DNA of 64,000 nucleotides from an uncultured Bradyrhizobium sp. (GTDB lineage Bacteria > Pseudomonadota > Alphaproteobacteria > Rhizobiales > Xanthobacteraceae). Shown here piece by piece: positions 35,459 through 44,475 of the stretch. Under the pieces are notes generated by a model that worked only from the letters and a program-made list of their open reading frames with translations, searched no databases and was not told where the DNA came from. A program made the translations under genes and the position numbers. The first letter of the stretch is position 1; each line of letters begins with the position of its first letter. The stretch lies in assembly GCF_947648125.1 (NCBI RefSeq), contig NZ_CANSMR010000007.1, positions 62,001-126,000 of the forward strand. Direction: 5' to 3'.

Positions 35459-36178
35459 GTGACATCGTTCAAGGTGATCCGCTCGCGTGCGGAGAAGCGC
35501 AAGGGCGGGCCGAAGGCGCTCGAGAAGCTGCTGCGGCCGCCGGCGGGCGCCAAGGCGCTGGCAAAGCTCGGCGACGACCGCGTGCTGGCCGAAATGACCA
35601 GACGCGTGTTCTGCGCGGGCTTTGCCTGGAGCGTGATCGACGCGAAATGGGAGGGTTTTGAGGCGGCTTTCCTCGGCTTCCAGCCCGCCAAGCTCGCGTT
35701 CAAGCCGGACGAATATTGGGAGAAGCTCACGAGCGACACCAGGATCGTGCGCAACGGCGCCAAGATCATGTCGGTGCGCGACAATGGCCGTTTCGTGCAG
35801 GAGATCGCGCGCGAGCACGGCAGCTTCGGCAAATTCCTCGCGGCCTGGCCGTCATCGGACGAGATCGGGCTGCTCGATCTGCTGACCAAGCGCGGCAGCC
35901 GGCTCGGCGGCAACACCGGGCAGATGCTGCTGCGCTTCCTCGGCTGGGACGGCTTTGTCACCTCGCGCGACGTCGTCGCCTGCCTGCGCGATGCCGGGCT
36001 CGACATCGCCGAGGAGGTCAAGTCGAAGCGCGATCTCGCCAAGGTGCAGGCGCAGTTCAATGCCTGGGCGGAGGAGACCGGGCTGTCCTATCTGCACCTG
36101 TCGCGGATCTGCGCGATGTCGATCGGAGAAAACCACACGCCCGAGGAGATCACCGAGCGCACCCGGAGCGATTATTGA
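35459..36178 (+). CDS. DNA-3-methyladenine glycosylase I-like protein
   Basis: The 239-residue protein starts at GTG with a strong GGGGGAGGG four bases before it. It resembles Tag-family glycosylases: [60 protein letters not shown] and [20 protein letters not shown]. Tag removes 3-methyladenine from DNA in base excision repair. The zinc-binding Cys/His set of E. coli Tag is not obvious, so it belongs to a divergent subgroup. It is divergent from radC with about 125 bases between starts. Confidence 0.8.
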   Translation: MTSFKVIRSRAEKRKGGPKALEKLLRPPAGAKALAKLGDDRVLAEMTRRVFCAGFAWSVIDAKWEGFEAAFLGFQPAKLAFKPDEYWEKLTSDTRIVRNGAKIMSVRDNGRFVQEIAREHGSFGKFLAAWPSSDEIGLLDLLTKRGSRLGGNTGQMLLRFLGWDGFVTSRDVVACLRDAGLDIAEEVKSKRDLAKVQAQFNAWAEETGLSYLHLSRICAMSIGENHTPEEITERTRSDY

Positions 36179-36208
36179 TTTTTCGCGCTGCACAAAGATG
36201 TGAATTGA

Positions 36209-36240
36209 TTTAGGGAATGATCTTTTCCTAAATAAGGGAA
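36209..36240 (+). promoter_or_regulatory. Putative TetR operator upstream of the tetR gene
   Basis: TTTAGGGAATGA (36209-36220) and the imperfect dyad TTCCTAAATAAGGGAA (36225-36240) share the core TTCC(C)TAAA. The same sequence in inverse orientation, TCATTCCCTAAA, precedes the transporter gene. Sharing of a 12-base motif by the two promoters supports a common regulator. Confidence 0.6.
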
Positions 36241-36248
36241 TGAGCACC

Positions 36249-36863
36249 ATGGTCCAGCCACTGCATCAGGTCGGGCGTCCGCGCGGACGGCCGCGGGAAT
36301 TCGACGTGAACGAGGCACTCGACAAGGCGATCAAGGTGTTTCGCGAGCAGGGATACAACGCCACCTCGGTCGAGGACCTGACCGGGGCAATGGGGCTGGC
36401 GTCCGGCAGCATCTATAAGGCATTCAAGGACAAGCGAGCGGTTTTCCTGGCGGCGCTCGACCGCTACATGCTCCTGCGCAACGAGCAGATTGCATCGGTT
36501 GCCCGCGCGGCTCGGACGGCTCGCGAGCGGCTGCGCGCCGTGCTCGGCTTTTACGTCGAGTCGGCGAAGGGCGTCGAAGGACGGCGCGGCTGCATGGTTG
36601 TTGGCAGCGCGGTGGAGCTCGCGATCGCCGATCGAGAGGTTGCGGCGCGGATCACCGCGGCCCTCTCGCGGAACGAGGCACTTCTGGCCGACCTGATTCG
36701 GCAAGGGCAGGCGGACCGATCAATCTCGGCCAAGATCGATCCGGATGAGACCGCCCGCGTCATGGTCTGTTTCACGCAAGGGCTGCGCGTCGTCGGACGA
36801 GCCGGACGCGCGCCCCCGGACACTTCAGCAGCGGTGGATATCGCGATGAGACTGCTCGCCTGA
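36249..36863 (+). CDS. TetR family transcriptional regulator
   Basis: The protein of about 204 residues has a TetR helix-turn-helix (FREQGYNATSVEDLTGAMGL followed by ASGSIYKAFKDKRAVFLAAL) and a C-terminal ligand domain ending IAMRLLA. An ATG three codons upstream is an alternative start. It precedes an MFS exporter gene, and matching motifs lie in front of both genes, so it very likely represses itself and the transporter and is released by a transported compound. Confidence 0.92.
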   Translation: MVQPLHQVGRPRGRPREFDVNEALDKAIKVFREQGYNATSVEDLTGAMGLASGSIYKAFKDKRAVFLAALDRYMLLRNEQIASVARAARTARERLRAVLGFYVESAKGVEGRRGCMVVGSAVELAIADREVAARITAALSRNEALLADLIRQGQADRSISAKIDPDETARVMVCFTQGLRVVGRAGRAPPDTSAAVDIAMRLLA

Positions 36864-36887
36864 TTGATTTGGCTATTTGGGAAGCGT

Positions 36888-36899
36888 TCATTCCCTAAA
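36888..36899 (+). promoter_or_regulatory. Putative TetR operator upstream of the MFS gene
   Basis: TCATTCCCTAAA is the exact reverse complement of TTTAGGGAATGA found upstream of the TetR gene. It lies about 10 bases before the transporter start codon and could block its translation or transcription when bound. Confidence 0.6.
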
Positions 36900-36910
36900 T
36901 TGGAGTATCC

Positions 36911-38110
36911 ATGACGACGATCACGTCCGACGTCCGGCCGGAGCCGGATTCGGTGTCCAACCGGCTCACCTTTCTGCTGGCCCTGTCCTGCGGTCTGATT
37001 GCGGCCAACATCTACTATGCCCAGCCGTTGGCGGGGCCGATCGCGGCCGAACTCGGCTTGCGGCCGGAATCGGCCGGCCTGATCTTGACCATGACCCAGA
37101 TCGGCTACGGCGTCGGCCTGTTGCTCATCGTTCCCCTCGGCGATCTCATCGAGAACCGCCGGCTGATCTCGTCCGTGATTGCGGTCGCGGCGGTGGCGCT
37201 GGTCGCCGCGGCGCTGTCGAGGCATCCGCTGCCGTTTCTCGTTGCTGCGCTGTCGGTCGGCTTCGCATCGGTCGCTGTGCAGATTCTGGTTCCCTATGCG
37301 GGCCATCTCGCGCCCGAGCGCATCAGGGGCCGGGTCGTCGGCAACGTCACCAGCGGCTTGATGCTCGGAATCATGCTGGCGCGCCCGGCCTCGAGCTTCA
37401 TCGCGTCGGTATCGTCCTGGCATGCGGTCTACTGGATGTCCGCCGCGCTGATGGTGTCGCTCGCGATACTGCTGCGCTGGACGCTGCCGCCGCGCATGCC
37501 GCAGACGCGCCTTCGTTACGCCGAGTTGCTGGGCTCCATGGTTCATCTTGCGCGGACCACGCCCGTGCTCTGGCGTCGCGCGTTCTATCAGGCAAGTCTG
37601 TTCGCCGTGTTCAGCCTGTTCTGGACCACCGTGCCGCTCATGCTCGCCTCGCCCGTCTTCGGATTGTCGCAGTCCGGGATCGCGCTGTTCGCTCTTCTGG
37701 GTGCCGCCGGCGCCGTTGCCTCGTCGATCGCGGGACGTGTTGCCGATTGCGGCTGGACGCGTCCTGCGACCGCCGCGGCCATGCTGCTGACGAGTTGTGG
37801 GTTTGCCCTCACGGTGATCGTCGCACCGGGGTCGACGCTGTCACTTGTCCTGTTCGTGACCGCCGCGATCGCGATCGACTTTGGCGTGCAGGCCAACGTC
37901 GTGCTCGGCTTCCGTGCGCTGTTCGTGCTGGGTGCGGACGTGCGCAGCCGGCTCAACGGGCTCTATATGGCAACGTTCTTCCTTGCCGGCGCGCTCGGCT
38001 CAGGGGTCGGCGGCTGGGCCTATGCCTCGGGCGGATGGTGGCTGGCGGCGACAATCGGGGGCGCGCTGCCGCTCTGCGCGCTCATCTATCTCACAACGGA
38101 GAAGAAATAG
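36911..38110 (+). CDS. MFS transporter (exporter type)
   Basis: The 399-residue protein has about 12 hydrophobic helices, beginning FLLALSCGLIAANIYYAQPL and GLILTMTQIGYGVGLLLIVP, and the MFS loop motif around LGDLIENRRLISSVIAVAAV. The NIYYAQPL start is typical of the group with YgaY-like and sugar or drug exporters. It is controlled, by inference, by the TetR gene directly upstream. Substrate unknown. Confidence 0.9.
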   Translation: MTTITSDVRPEPDSVSNRLTFLLALSCGLIAANIYYAQPLAGPIAAELGLRPESAGLILTMTQIGYGVGLLLIVPLGDLIENRRLISSVIAVAAVALVAAALSRHPLPFLVAALSVGFASVAVQILVPYAGHLAPERIRGRVVGNVTSGLMLGIMLARPASSFIASVSSWHAVYWMSAALMVSLAILLRWTLPPRMPQTRLRYAELLGSMVHLARTTPVLWRRAFYQASLFAVFSLFWTTVPLMLASPVFGLSQSGIALFALLGAAGAVASSIAGRVADCGWTRPATAAAMLLTSCGFALTVIVAPGSTLSLVLFVTAAIAIDFGVQANVVLGFRALFVLGADVRSRLNGLYMATFFLAGALGSGVGGWAYASGGWWLAATIGGALPLCALIYLTTEKK

Positions 38111-38144
38111 CCGCGGGCTGACGTGGTCCCAGACCGCTGTGGCC

Positions 38145-38969
38145 TTACACCTGAACCCACGGCTTCTCGCCGTGGCGCTCGGACAGCGTGAAGATCTCGA
38201 CGCCGTCGGCGGTGACGCCGACCGAGTGCTCGAACTGCGCCGACAGCGAGCGGTCGCGGGTCACCGCGGTCCAACCGTCGGACAGGATCTTCACATGCGG
38301 CTTGCCGAGATTGATCATCGGCTCGATGGTGAAGAACATGCCGGGCTTCAGCGGCGCGCCTTCGCCGGGACGGCCGATATGGATGATGTTCGGCTCGTCG
38401 TGGAACAGGCGGCCGAGGCCGTGGCCGCAGAAGTCGCGCACCACGCTCATGCCCTGCGGTTCGACGAAGCTCTGGATGGCGTGGCCGATATCGCCGGTGG
38501 TGGCGCCGGGCTTCACCGCGGCAATGCCGCGCATCATCGCCTCATAGGTCACCTCGATCAGCCGCTCGGCCTTCCGCGCGATGGCGCCGATCGCATACAT
38601 GCGGCTGGAGTCGCCGTACCAGCCGTCGACGATGAAGGTGACGTCGACATTGACGATGTCGCCTTCCTTCAGCGGGCGGTCGCCCGGCATGCCGTGGCAG
38701 ACCACGTGATTGATCGAGGTGCAGGTCGAGTAGCGGTAGCCGCGATACATCAGCGTCGCCGGATAGGCGCCGTGGTCGAAAGCGAACTTGCGGACGAACT
38801 CGTCGATGACCGAGGTTGGGATGCCCGGCTTGACGATGTCGGTGAGTGCGTCGAGGCATTTCGACACCAGGGCGCCCGCCTTGCGCATGCCGGCAAAGCC
38901 GCTCGGTCCGTGCAGCTTGATCTGGCCGGTCTTGCGAAGCGAGGTGTCGGTGGCGTCGATATAGCTCAT
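38145..38969 (-). CDS. map: Methionine aminopeptidase, type I
   Basis: The 274-residue protein carries the pita-bread fold with all five metal ligands visible: the two Asp in IVNVDVTFIVDGWYGDSSRM, His in GHGLGRLFHDEPNI, Glu in FTIEPMI and Glu in QFEHSVGV. CTSINHVVCHGMPGD is the conserved substrate-side segment. It removes the initiator Met from nascent proteins in the cytosol and is normally essential. No SH3-like zinc extension is present. Its 3' end converges with the MFS gene. Confidence 0.95.
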   Translation of the reverse strand: MSYIDATDTSLRKTGQIKLHGPSGFAGMRKAGALVSKCLDALTDIVKPGIPTSVIDEFVRKFAFDHGAYPATLMYRGYRYSTCTSINHVVCHGMPGDRPLKEGDIVNVDVTFIVDGWYGDSSRMYAIGAIARKAERLIEVTYEAMMRGIAAVKPGATTGDIGHAIQSFVEPQGMSVVRDFCGHGLGRLFHDEPNIIHIGRPGEGAPLKPGMFFTIEPMINLGKPHVKILSDGWTAVTRDRSLSAQFEHSVGVTADGVEIFTLSERHGEKPWVQV

Positions 38970-39137
38970 GGGCGGGTTGTTTCTGCGGGCAAGGGGCTGA
39001 TTGCAAGGCCTAATTTAATGATCGGCGCGCCCGGCGCAAGCCAAGTCTGGGCATGGGGACAATGCTCAAACGACTTGATTTTCCGGCAAAATCCGGAACA
39101 GCGGCCGCCGGCGCTCCGAAGCGACCGCGCTGAAGCG

Positions 39138-40460
39138 CTAGCTGGAGATCTCGACCACGCTTTCGACCGGCAGCGCAGCGCCGCGGATGCGGAGTTCCCG
39201 CACCGGATAGGGCACCTTGATGCCCTGCTGCTTGAAGGCGTCCCACAGCGCCAGCATGACGTCGCTCTTCACATTGTCCATGCCATCGGGGTCGGCGATC
39301 CAGAAGGTCAGCGAGAACTTCATGCCGAGCTCGGCGAATTCGTTGAGGATGCAGTTCGGTGGCTTGCCCTTGAGCGCGCGGGCGTGGGCCGCGGCGGTAT
39401 CGATCGCGAGCTTGCAGACCTGGCGCGGATTGGCGTCGTAATTGGCGGCGAAGGCGATCTTCACCAGCGTGTTCTTGTCGGTGTAGGTCCAGTTGGTGAC
39501 CTTCTGCGTCACCAGATCCTCGTTCGGGATCAGGAATTCGCGGCCGTCGCCGGCGGCGACCGAGATGTAGCGGGTCTTCATCGCGCTGATGCGGCCCTGG
39601 CTGTCGCCGATAGTGACGAGGTCGCCCGGCTTCACCGACTTGTCGACCAGCAGAATGATGCCCGAGATGAAGTTGGCGACGATCTTCTGCAGGCCGAAAC
39701 CGATGCCGACGCCGACCGCGCCGGAAAGCACCGCCAGCGCCGACAGATTGATCCCGACGGCGCTCAAGGCAATGGCGACCGCGACCACCATCAGGCCGAT
39801 GCGAATGATCTTGACCAGCAACACCTGGATCGACGGGGTCAGGTCGGTCGAGCGGGTGATCTGGCCGTCGATGAAATTGCTGGCGATATTGCTCAGCCAC
39901 AGCGCCAGGATCAGCACCGCGCCGGCCTTGATCAGCAGCAGCGGCGTCAGCCGCAGACCGCCCACGACGACGGCGAACGAATCCAGTGTGTCGGCCGCCC
40001 AGTCGAGCTGGCCGATGATGCTGAGGGCGGCGACCACCCAGGCCGCGATCGAGACCAGTTTGACGATGAAGGCGTTGTCGATCACCGAGGTCACGAGGCG
40101 GATCACGAGCCAGGCCAGCGCCAGCTTGGCGGAGACCGCGATCAGGTAGCTGCGGCTCGGCCAGGTCGCGTGCCACATCACGATGCGCGAGATCACCATC
40201 AACACCGCGAACACCGCGGTCGAGGCGCTCGTCACCATCACCCGGGCAAAGTGCCGGAGCGGCAGCGGCCAGCGGCTCGCCAGCGTGGACATGTTGACCC
40301 GCGCATGAATGGCGGTATCGGCGGCGTAGGCGAGGCCCGCGGCGGCGAGGATGATGCCGAACTGCAAATAAAACCAGGGCGAAGCCACCTCGGCGCCGAC
40401 CGAGCGCGCTGCCATTTGGATCGATTCCAGGACGTCCTTCCAGCTCATGTCCATCGGCAA
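39138..40460 (-). CDS. MscS family mechanosensitive channel
   Basis: The 440-residue protein has several N-terminal helices and an MscS core: LSALAVLSGAVGVGIGFGLQ and KIVANFISGIILLVDKSVKP for the pore and gate helix, then GDLVTIGDSQGRISAMKTRY for the beta domain. It gates under membrane tension to release osmolytes. Several Met codons near the start (40460, 40454, 40448) are all possible. It is unrelated in length to the other MscS protein in the window. Confidence 0.93.
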   Translation of the reverse strand: MPMDMSWKDVLESIQMAARSVGAEVASPWFYLQFGIILAAAGLAYAADTAIHARVNMSTLASRWPLPLRHFARVMVTSASTAVFAVLMVISRIVMWHATWPSRSYLIAVSAKLALAWLVIRLVTSVIDNAFIVKLVSIAAWVVAALSIIGQLDWAADTLDSFAVVVGGLRLTPLLLIKAGAVLILALWLSNIASNFIDGQITRSTDLTPSIQVLLVKIIRIGLMVVAVAIALSAVGINLSALAVLSGAVGVGIGFGLQKIVANFISGIILLVDKSVKPGDLVTIGDSQGRISAMKTRYISVAAGDGREFLIPNEDLVTQKVTNWTYTDKNTLVKIAFAANYDANPRQVCKLAIDTAAAHARALKGKPPNCILNEFAELGMKFSLTFWIADPDGMDNVKSDVMLALWDAFKQQGIKVPYPVRELRIRGAALPVESVVEISS

Positions 40461-40675
40461 AATCTCAACTCGAAGCGCGGGTCAGGCAAATGTGATTCGA
40501 AGGTGCAGCCAGAATCCCACAATGGCGCGCACGCGACCATCGATACACCACAGTGCCGGGGCGACCTAGGGGCAGGGAGACCGGGCACATGGCCGCTTAG
40601 GGCAGAAATCGGTTGGCGTCCCAGTGTGGCGACGATAAGGATGCAATTGCAAGTATTTGAGACCTCCGAAGGCGC

Positions 40676-42469
40676 ATGGCATCCCTCGACTCCGTCAGTA
40701 TAGCGATCCTGCTCGGTGCGGTGCTGGTGATGGCCGGCATCCTGTCCAGCCTGCTGGCGCTGCGGTTCGGCGCCCCCCTGCTGCTGATGTTCTTGCTGGT
40801 CGGCATGTTGGCGGGCGATTCCGGCCCCGGCCGGCTGCAGTTCGACGACGTCCGCACCACCTATCTGGTCGGCTCGGTGGCGCTCGCGCTGATCCTGTTC
40901 GATGGCGGACTGAAGACGCGGTTTGCCAGCATCCGCACCGTGCTGGCTCCCTCGATGATGCTGGCGACTGCCGGCGTGCTGCTGACCGCGCTGATCACCG
41001 CGCCGGTCGCACGCTATGTGCTCGACCTCAACTGGACCGAGTCGCTTCTGGTCGGCGCCGTTGTGGCCTCGACCGACGCCGCGGCGGTGTTCCTCTTGGT
41101 GCACACCCAGGGCCTGCGCCTGCGCCCGCGCGTCGGCGCGACGCTGGAGGCAGAGTCCGGCACCAACGACCCGTTCGCGATCTTCCTCACCTTGATGCTG
41201 GTCGAGTTCATCTCGATCGGCCAGAGCTCGGCCTCGCACATCGCGATGGAGTTCATCCAGGAGGCCGTGCTCGGCGCCATCATCGGGGTGATCGGCGGCC
41301 GGCTGGTGGTGATCGCGCTGAATCACGTCGCGCTGCCGCAGGGCCTGCATGCGCCGTTCGTCACCACCGCGGCGCTGGTGATCTTCGGCGGCTCCCAGAT
41401 CGTGCATGCCTCGGGATTCCTCGCGGTCTATCTCGCCGGTATCATCATCGGCAACCGGCCGACCCGCGCGCATAATTCGGTGGTGACCTTCCTCGACGCC
41501 GCGACCTGGCTGGCCCAGATCGTGATGTTCGTGCTGCTCGGCCTATTGGTGTCGCCGCATCGCCTGCTCTCCAGCGCCGGCGGCGCGGTGCTGGTGGCGT
41601 TCGCGCTGATGCTGGTGGCGCGGCCGCTGGCGGTGCTGATCTGTCTCGCGCCGTTCAAGTTCAACTGGCGGGAGAAGGTCTTCATCGCCTGGACCGGCTT
41701 GCGCGGCGCGGTCGCGATCTTCCTGGCCTCGATCCCGATGCTGGTCGGGCTGTCGAAGGCCTATCTCTACTTCGACGTCGCCTTCGTCGTCGTCATCATC
41801 TCGCTGCTGTTGCAGGGCTGGACGCTGGCACCGGCGGCGCGGCGGCTGCACGTCGCGCTGCCGCGCGCCGAGCGCGGCCCGCGCCGTGTCGAACTGGATC
41901 TGCCCGGCCAGCTCGAGCAGCAGCTGGTCGGCTATCCGGTGCGGCCGAAGAGCCTGTATTTCCGCCGCGGCCTGATCCCGTCGTGGTCGAAGCCGACGCT
42001 GGTGATCCGCGACGAGCGGATCCTGACGCCTGTCGAGGCCGATCCGGTCGCGCCCGGCGACTACATCTATCTGCTGGCGCCGCCAGAGCGCGCCGAGGCG
42101 CTCGATCGCTTCTTCGTCGACATGGCGCCGTCGAGCGCGCCCGATCCGCATCTGCTCGGCGACTTCATGGTGTCGGGCGAGCATACGCTCAGTGAGCTCG
42201 CCGAGATTTACGGCGTCAAGGTCGACGAGCATCAGGCCAAGCTGACGCTGGCGGATTATTTCGACATCAATCTCGACCGCGCGCCGAAGGAAGGCGCCGA
42301 GCTCGCGCTCGACGAGATCGTGCTGGTGGCGCGCAGCATCAGCGGCGGCCGCGTCAATGTCGTCGGTCTGCGCCTGCCGGAGGAAGAGGAGGAGGTCGCA
42401 CCGCAGACGCGGATGCAGACCGTCCGGCGCAAGCTTGCCGATATCTGGGCGTCGGTCGCCGGCGTCTAA
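40676..42469 (+). CDS. Potassium/proton antiporter (CvrA/NhaP2-like)
   Basis: The 597-residue protein has the CPA1 membrane core with about 12 helices: LILFDGGLKTRFASIRTVLA, VASTDAAAVFLLVHTQGLRL and LEAESGTNDPFAIFLTLMLV, the last holding the ND ion site. A cytosolic C-terminus of about 200 residues resembles the TrkA_C/CorC-like regulatory end of NhaP2. It exchanges K+ for H+ and supports growth under osmotic and pH stress. A family A repeat begins right at the stop codon. Confidence 0.92.
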   Translation: MASLDSVSIAILLGAVLVMAGILSSLLALRFGAPLLLMFLLVGMLAGDSGPGRLQFDDVRTTYLVGSVALALILFDGGLKTRFASIRTVLAPSMMLATAGVLLTALITAPVARYVLDLNWTESLLVGAVVASTDAAAVFLLVHTQGLRLRPRVGATLEAESGTNDPFAIFLTLMLVEFISIGQSSASHIAMEFIQEAVLGAIIGVIGGRLVVIALNHVALPQGLHAPFVTTAALVIFGGSQIVHASGFLAVYLAGIIIGNRPTRAHNSVVTFLDAATWLAQIVMFVLLGLLVSPHRLLSSAGGAVLVAFALMLVARPLAVLICLAPFKFNWREKVFIAWTGLRGAVAIFLASIPMLVGLSKAYLYFDVAFVVVIISLLLQGWTLAPAARRLHVALPRAERGPRRVELDLPGQLEQQLVGYPVRPKSLYFRRGLIPSWSKPTLVIRDERILTPVEADPVAPGDYIYLLAPPERAEALDRFFVDMAPSSAPDPHLLGDFMVSGEHTLSELAEIYGVKVDEHQAKLTLADYFDINLDRAPKEGAELALDEIVLVARSISGGRVNVVGLRLPEEEEEVAPQTRMQTVRRKLADIWASVAGV

Positions 42470-42518
42470 AGCGTTTTCGAGCGAAGGAGATGCCGGTTCG
42501 CGTGAAGAAAACGCGTCA
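42468..42518 (+). repeat. Dispersed 51-base repeat, family A, copy 2
   Basis: AAAGCGTTTTCGAGCGAAGG to GAAAACGCGTCA matches the reverse complement of 6961-7011 and the copy at 48565-48614. It begins within the stop codon of the antiporter gene, so it would be at the very end of that transcript. Confidence 0.85.
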
Positions 42519-42535
42519 GAATAAGACCCGCGCCG

Positions 42536-43708
42536 TCACTGCTTGCGCAGGAAGCTCGAATCCGGGGCGAACTTCTTGATCATGTCGGACAGGCCGTTGT
42601 CGGCCGGCGGACCCTTGGACGCAGCGTCCGACTTGGGCTCGTCCTTGAGCTTCTGGCCGGAAATTTCGGCCAGCGCCGCAAGCAGCGTCTCGTCGAGATG
42701 ATCGGCCGGTGTCTTTGCAGGCGGTGTCTCCGCAGGCGGCGTGTTGGCCGGTGGGGTGACGGCGCGGATCTCCGGCTCGTTCTTCGGCGGCGGCTCTGGC
42801 ACCGGCTTGGATGCGTCCGCCCGTCTGGCGGCGGCCTCGCTGATGGCGGTGATCAACGATGCTTCGAGGTCGGCGGGCGCCTCTGCCGGCAACGGCGGCG
42901 GCTCGGCGGGCTTCGCGTCCCGGGGGGCGCGACCGAACAGTCGTTCCCGCTGGCTCGCCGTCGACGGCCGGCTGTCGGTGGCCTTCCCAGGCTCCTTATT
43001 AGGCTCCTTGGCAGGCTTGAAGAGACCCGCGCGTTCGGCGGCGACCCTGGCGGAAGCCTCCTCGACCGTGGCGAGCAGTGACGCTTCCAGCGCAGCGGCG
43101 GGATTGCCCGGCGAAGTCGCTGGCTTGGCGGGAGGGGCGGCCACCTGCTTTGGCTCAGGCCGGGGTGGCGGCAGCGGCGGTGGCAGCGATCCTTCGACGG
43201 GTGCGGGTGGCGGGGCCGGCTGGCCGTCGCGGGCGCGCGCGATGATGCCGTCGACGATCGCGCCGAGGCGGCTCTTGTCGGGCGCGGCGAGATAGCTCGC
43301 CGCGAGCTCATCGACATATTGCGGGCCGTAATCGGCCAGCACCTTGGCGAGCTGGGCGAGGTCGGGATCGCTGTCGACCAGCCGGCGCCAGGCCTGCCGG
43401 TCATAGGGCGGGTCCGCCTTCTTGTCGGGCCAGGCCACCCGACGCGGCTGGCGCTGCGGTCCGGTGTCCTGGCCAGTGTCTTGGCCGGTGACCGGGTCGA
43501 GGGTCGGCGGCTGCAGCCCGGCACTGAGGCGCGGTGGGGTAAATCCCCCAGCACCGGCCGGCACGGCGTCATCCGGGCGTCGGCGGCGCTCGGCGACCTG
43601 CAGCGAGATCAGGCCGATGCCCATCAACAGAAAGCCGAGGGCGGCCCACGAAATCGTTGCGCACAGTAGCCCGCCGATCAGCAGCAATACCCAGCCAGTC
43701 AGTCGCAA
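42536..43708 (-). CDS. Hypothetical membrane protein with Pro/Ala-rich cytosolic tail
   Basis: The protein of about 390 residues begins with two hydrophobic helices (TGWVLLLIGGLLCATISWAA and LGFLLMGIGLISLQ), then a conserved-looking segment (AWRRLVDSDPDLAQLAKVLA, DYGPQYVDELAASYLAAPDK), then a long Pro/Ala/Glu-rich region and an end LSDMIKKFAPDSSFLRKQ. No family with known function was recognised. There is no ATG near the start; TTG at 43708 follows GGGGAAAGG and is preferred, with TTG at 43762 the alternative. The tail contains repeated ETPPAKTPA-type sequence and is probably disordered. Confidence 0.7.
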   Translation of the reverse strand: MRLTGWVLLLIGGLLCATISWAALGFLLMGIGLISLQVAERRRRPDDAVPAGAGGFTPPRLSAGLQPPTLDPVTGQDTGQDTGPQRQPRRVAWPDKKADPPYDRQAWRRLVDSDPDLAQLAKVLADYGPQYVDELAASYLAAPDKSRLGAIVDGIIARARDGQPAPPPAPVEGSLPPPLPPPRPEPKQVAAPPAKPATSPGNPAAALEASLLATVEEASARVAAERAGLFKPAKEPNKEPGKATDSRPSTASQRERLFGRAPRDAKPAEPPPLPAEAPADLEASLITAISEAAARRADASKPVPEPPPKNEPEIRAVTPPANTPPAETPPAKTPADHLDETLLAALAEISGQKLKDEPKSDAASKGPPADNGLSDMIKKFAPDSSFLRKQ

Positions 43709-43801
43709 GGTGCACCTTTCCCCATGCCCGATCGGACGTCCCGATCCGGGCCTAGCAGACAAGATGGGCTATCTTATGCCGACTTTCGGAAAAACGGCTA
43801 G

Positions 43802-44473
43802 CTACGTGCCGCCCGTCAACACCTTGACACCGCCGAATGCGGTGACCTGGCCGCGGCGCAGCATCACGATCTGGGTGGCGAGCTGACGAAGCTCGGCCGC
43901 GTCGTGGCTGACATAGACCATCGGGACGCCGGCCTCGTCGCGCAGCCGCACCAGATAGGGCAGGATCTCGAGCTTGCGGCTCTCGTCGAGCGCGCCCAGC
44001 GGCTCGTCCAGCAGCAACAGCCGCGGCTTGGACAAAAGGGCCCGGCCGAGCGCGACGCGCTGCCGCTCGCCGCCGGAGAGTTTTCCGGGGCGCCGGTCGA
44101 GCAGGGCGCCGATGTCGAGCAGATCGACGACGCGTTTGTGTTGCGCAGGATCCTCGGTGAGCCCGTTCATGCGGCGGCCGTAGTCGAGGTTCTGCCTGAT
44201 ATCGAGATGCGGAAACAGCCGCGCGTCCTGGAACACGTAGCCAATGCGCCGCCGGTAAGTCGGAACATGGATGCCAGCTGCGGTGTCATCGACCGTCTCG
44301 CCGTCGATCACGATGGTGCCGCGATCAGGACGAACCAGCCCGGCGATGGTGTTGATCAGCGAGGTCTTGCCGGAGCCGGATGCGCCGAACAGGCCGGTGA
44401 CACGGCCCTCGCTGCTGAACGACGCCGCGAGCGAGAACTCTCCGAGCTGCTTGGTGATGTCGACGCGCAGCAT
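43802..44473 (-). CDS. modC: Molybdate ABC transporter ATP-binding protein, short form
   Basis: The 223-residue protein has a full ABC cassette: Walker A GASGSGKTS, Q-loop VFQDARLFP, signature LSGGERQRVALGRAL, Walker B LLLLDEPLGALD and H-loop YVSHDAAEL. Typical ModC is about 350 residues with a C-terminal molybdate-binding TOBE/Mop domain; here that domain is absent, so trans-inhibition by molybdate is presumably lost. It starts two bases after the modB stop codon, which marks it as the last gene of modABC. Confidence 0.9.
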   Translation of the reverse strand: MLRVDITKQLGEFSLAASFSSEGRVTGLFGASGSGKTSLINTIAGLVRPDRGTIVIDGETVDDTAAGIHVPTYRRRIGYVFQDARLFPHLDIRQNLDYGRRMNGLTEDPAQHKRVVDLLDIGALLDRRPGKLSGGERQRVALGRALLSKPRLLLLDEPLGALDESRKLEILPYLVRLRDEAGVPMVYVSHDAAELRQLATQIVMLRRGQVTAFGGVKVLTGGT

Positions 44474-44475
44474 CG

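Noticed and set aside
35335..36060. N-terminal extension of RadC to 479 residues
   Set aside because: The extra part is antisense to the glycosylase gene and lacks RadC homology; the ATG at 35334 matches the family start.
37881..40703. Long plus-strand frame of 940 codons across map and the second MscS gene
   Set aside because: It is antisense to clearly recognisable Map and MscS proteins and has no domain of its own.
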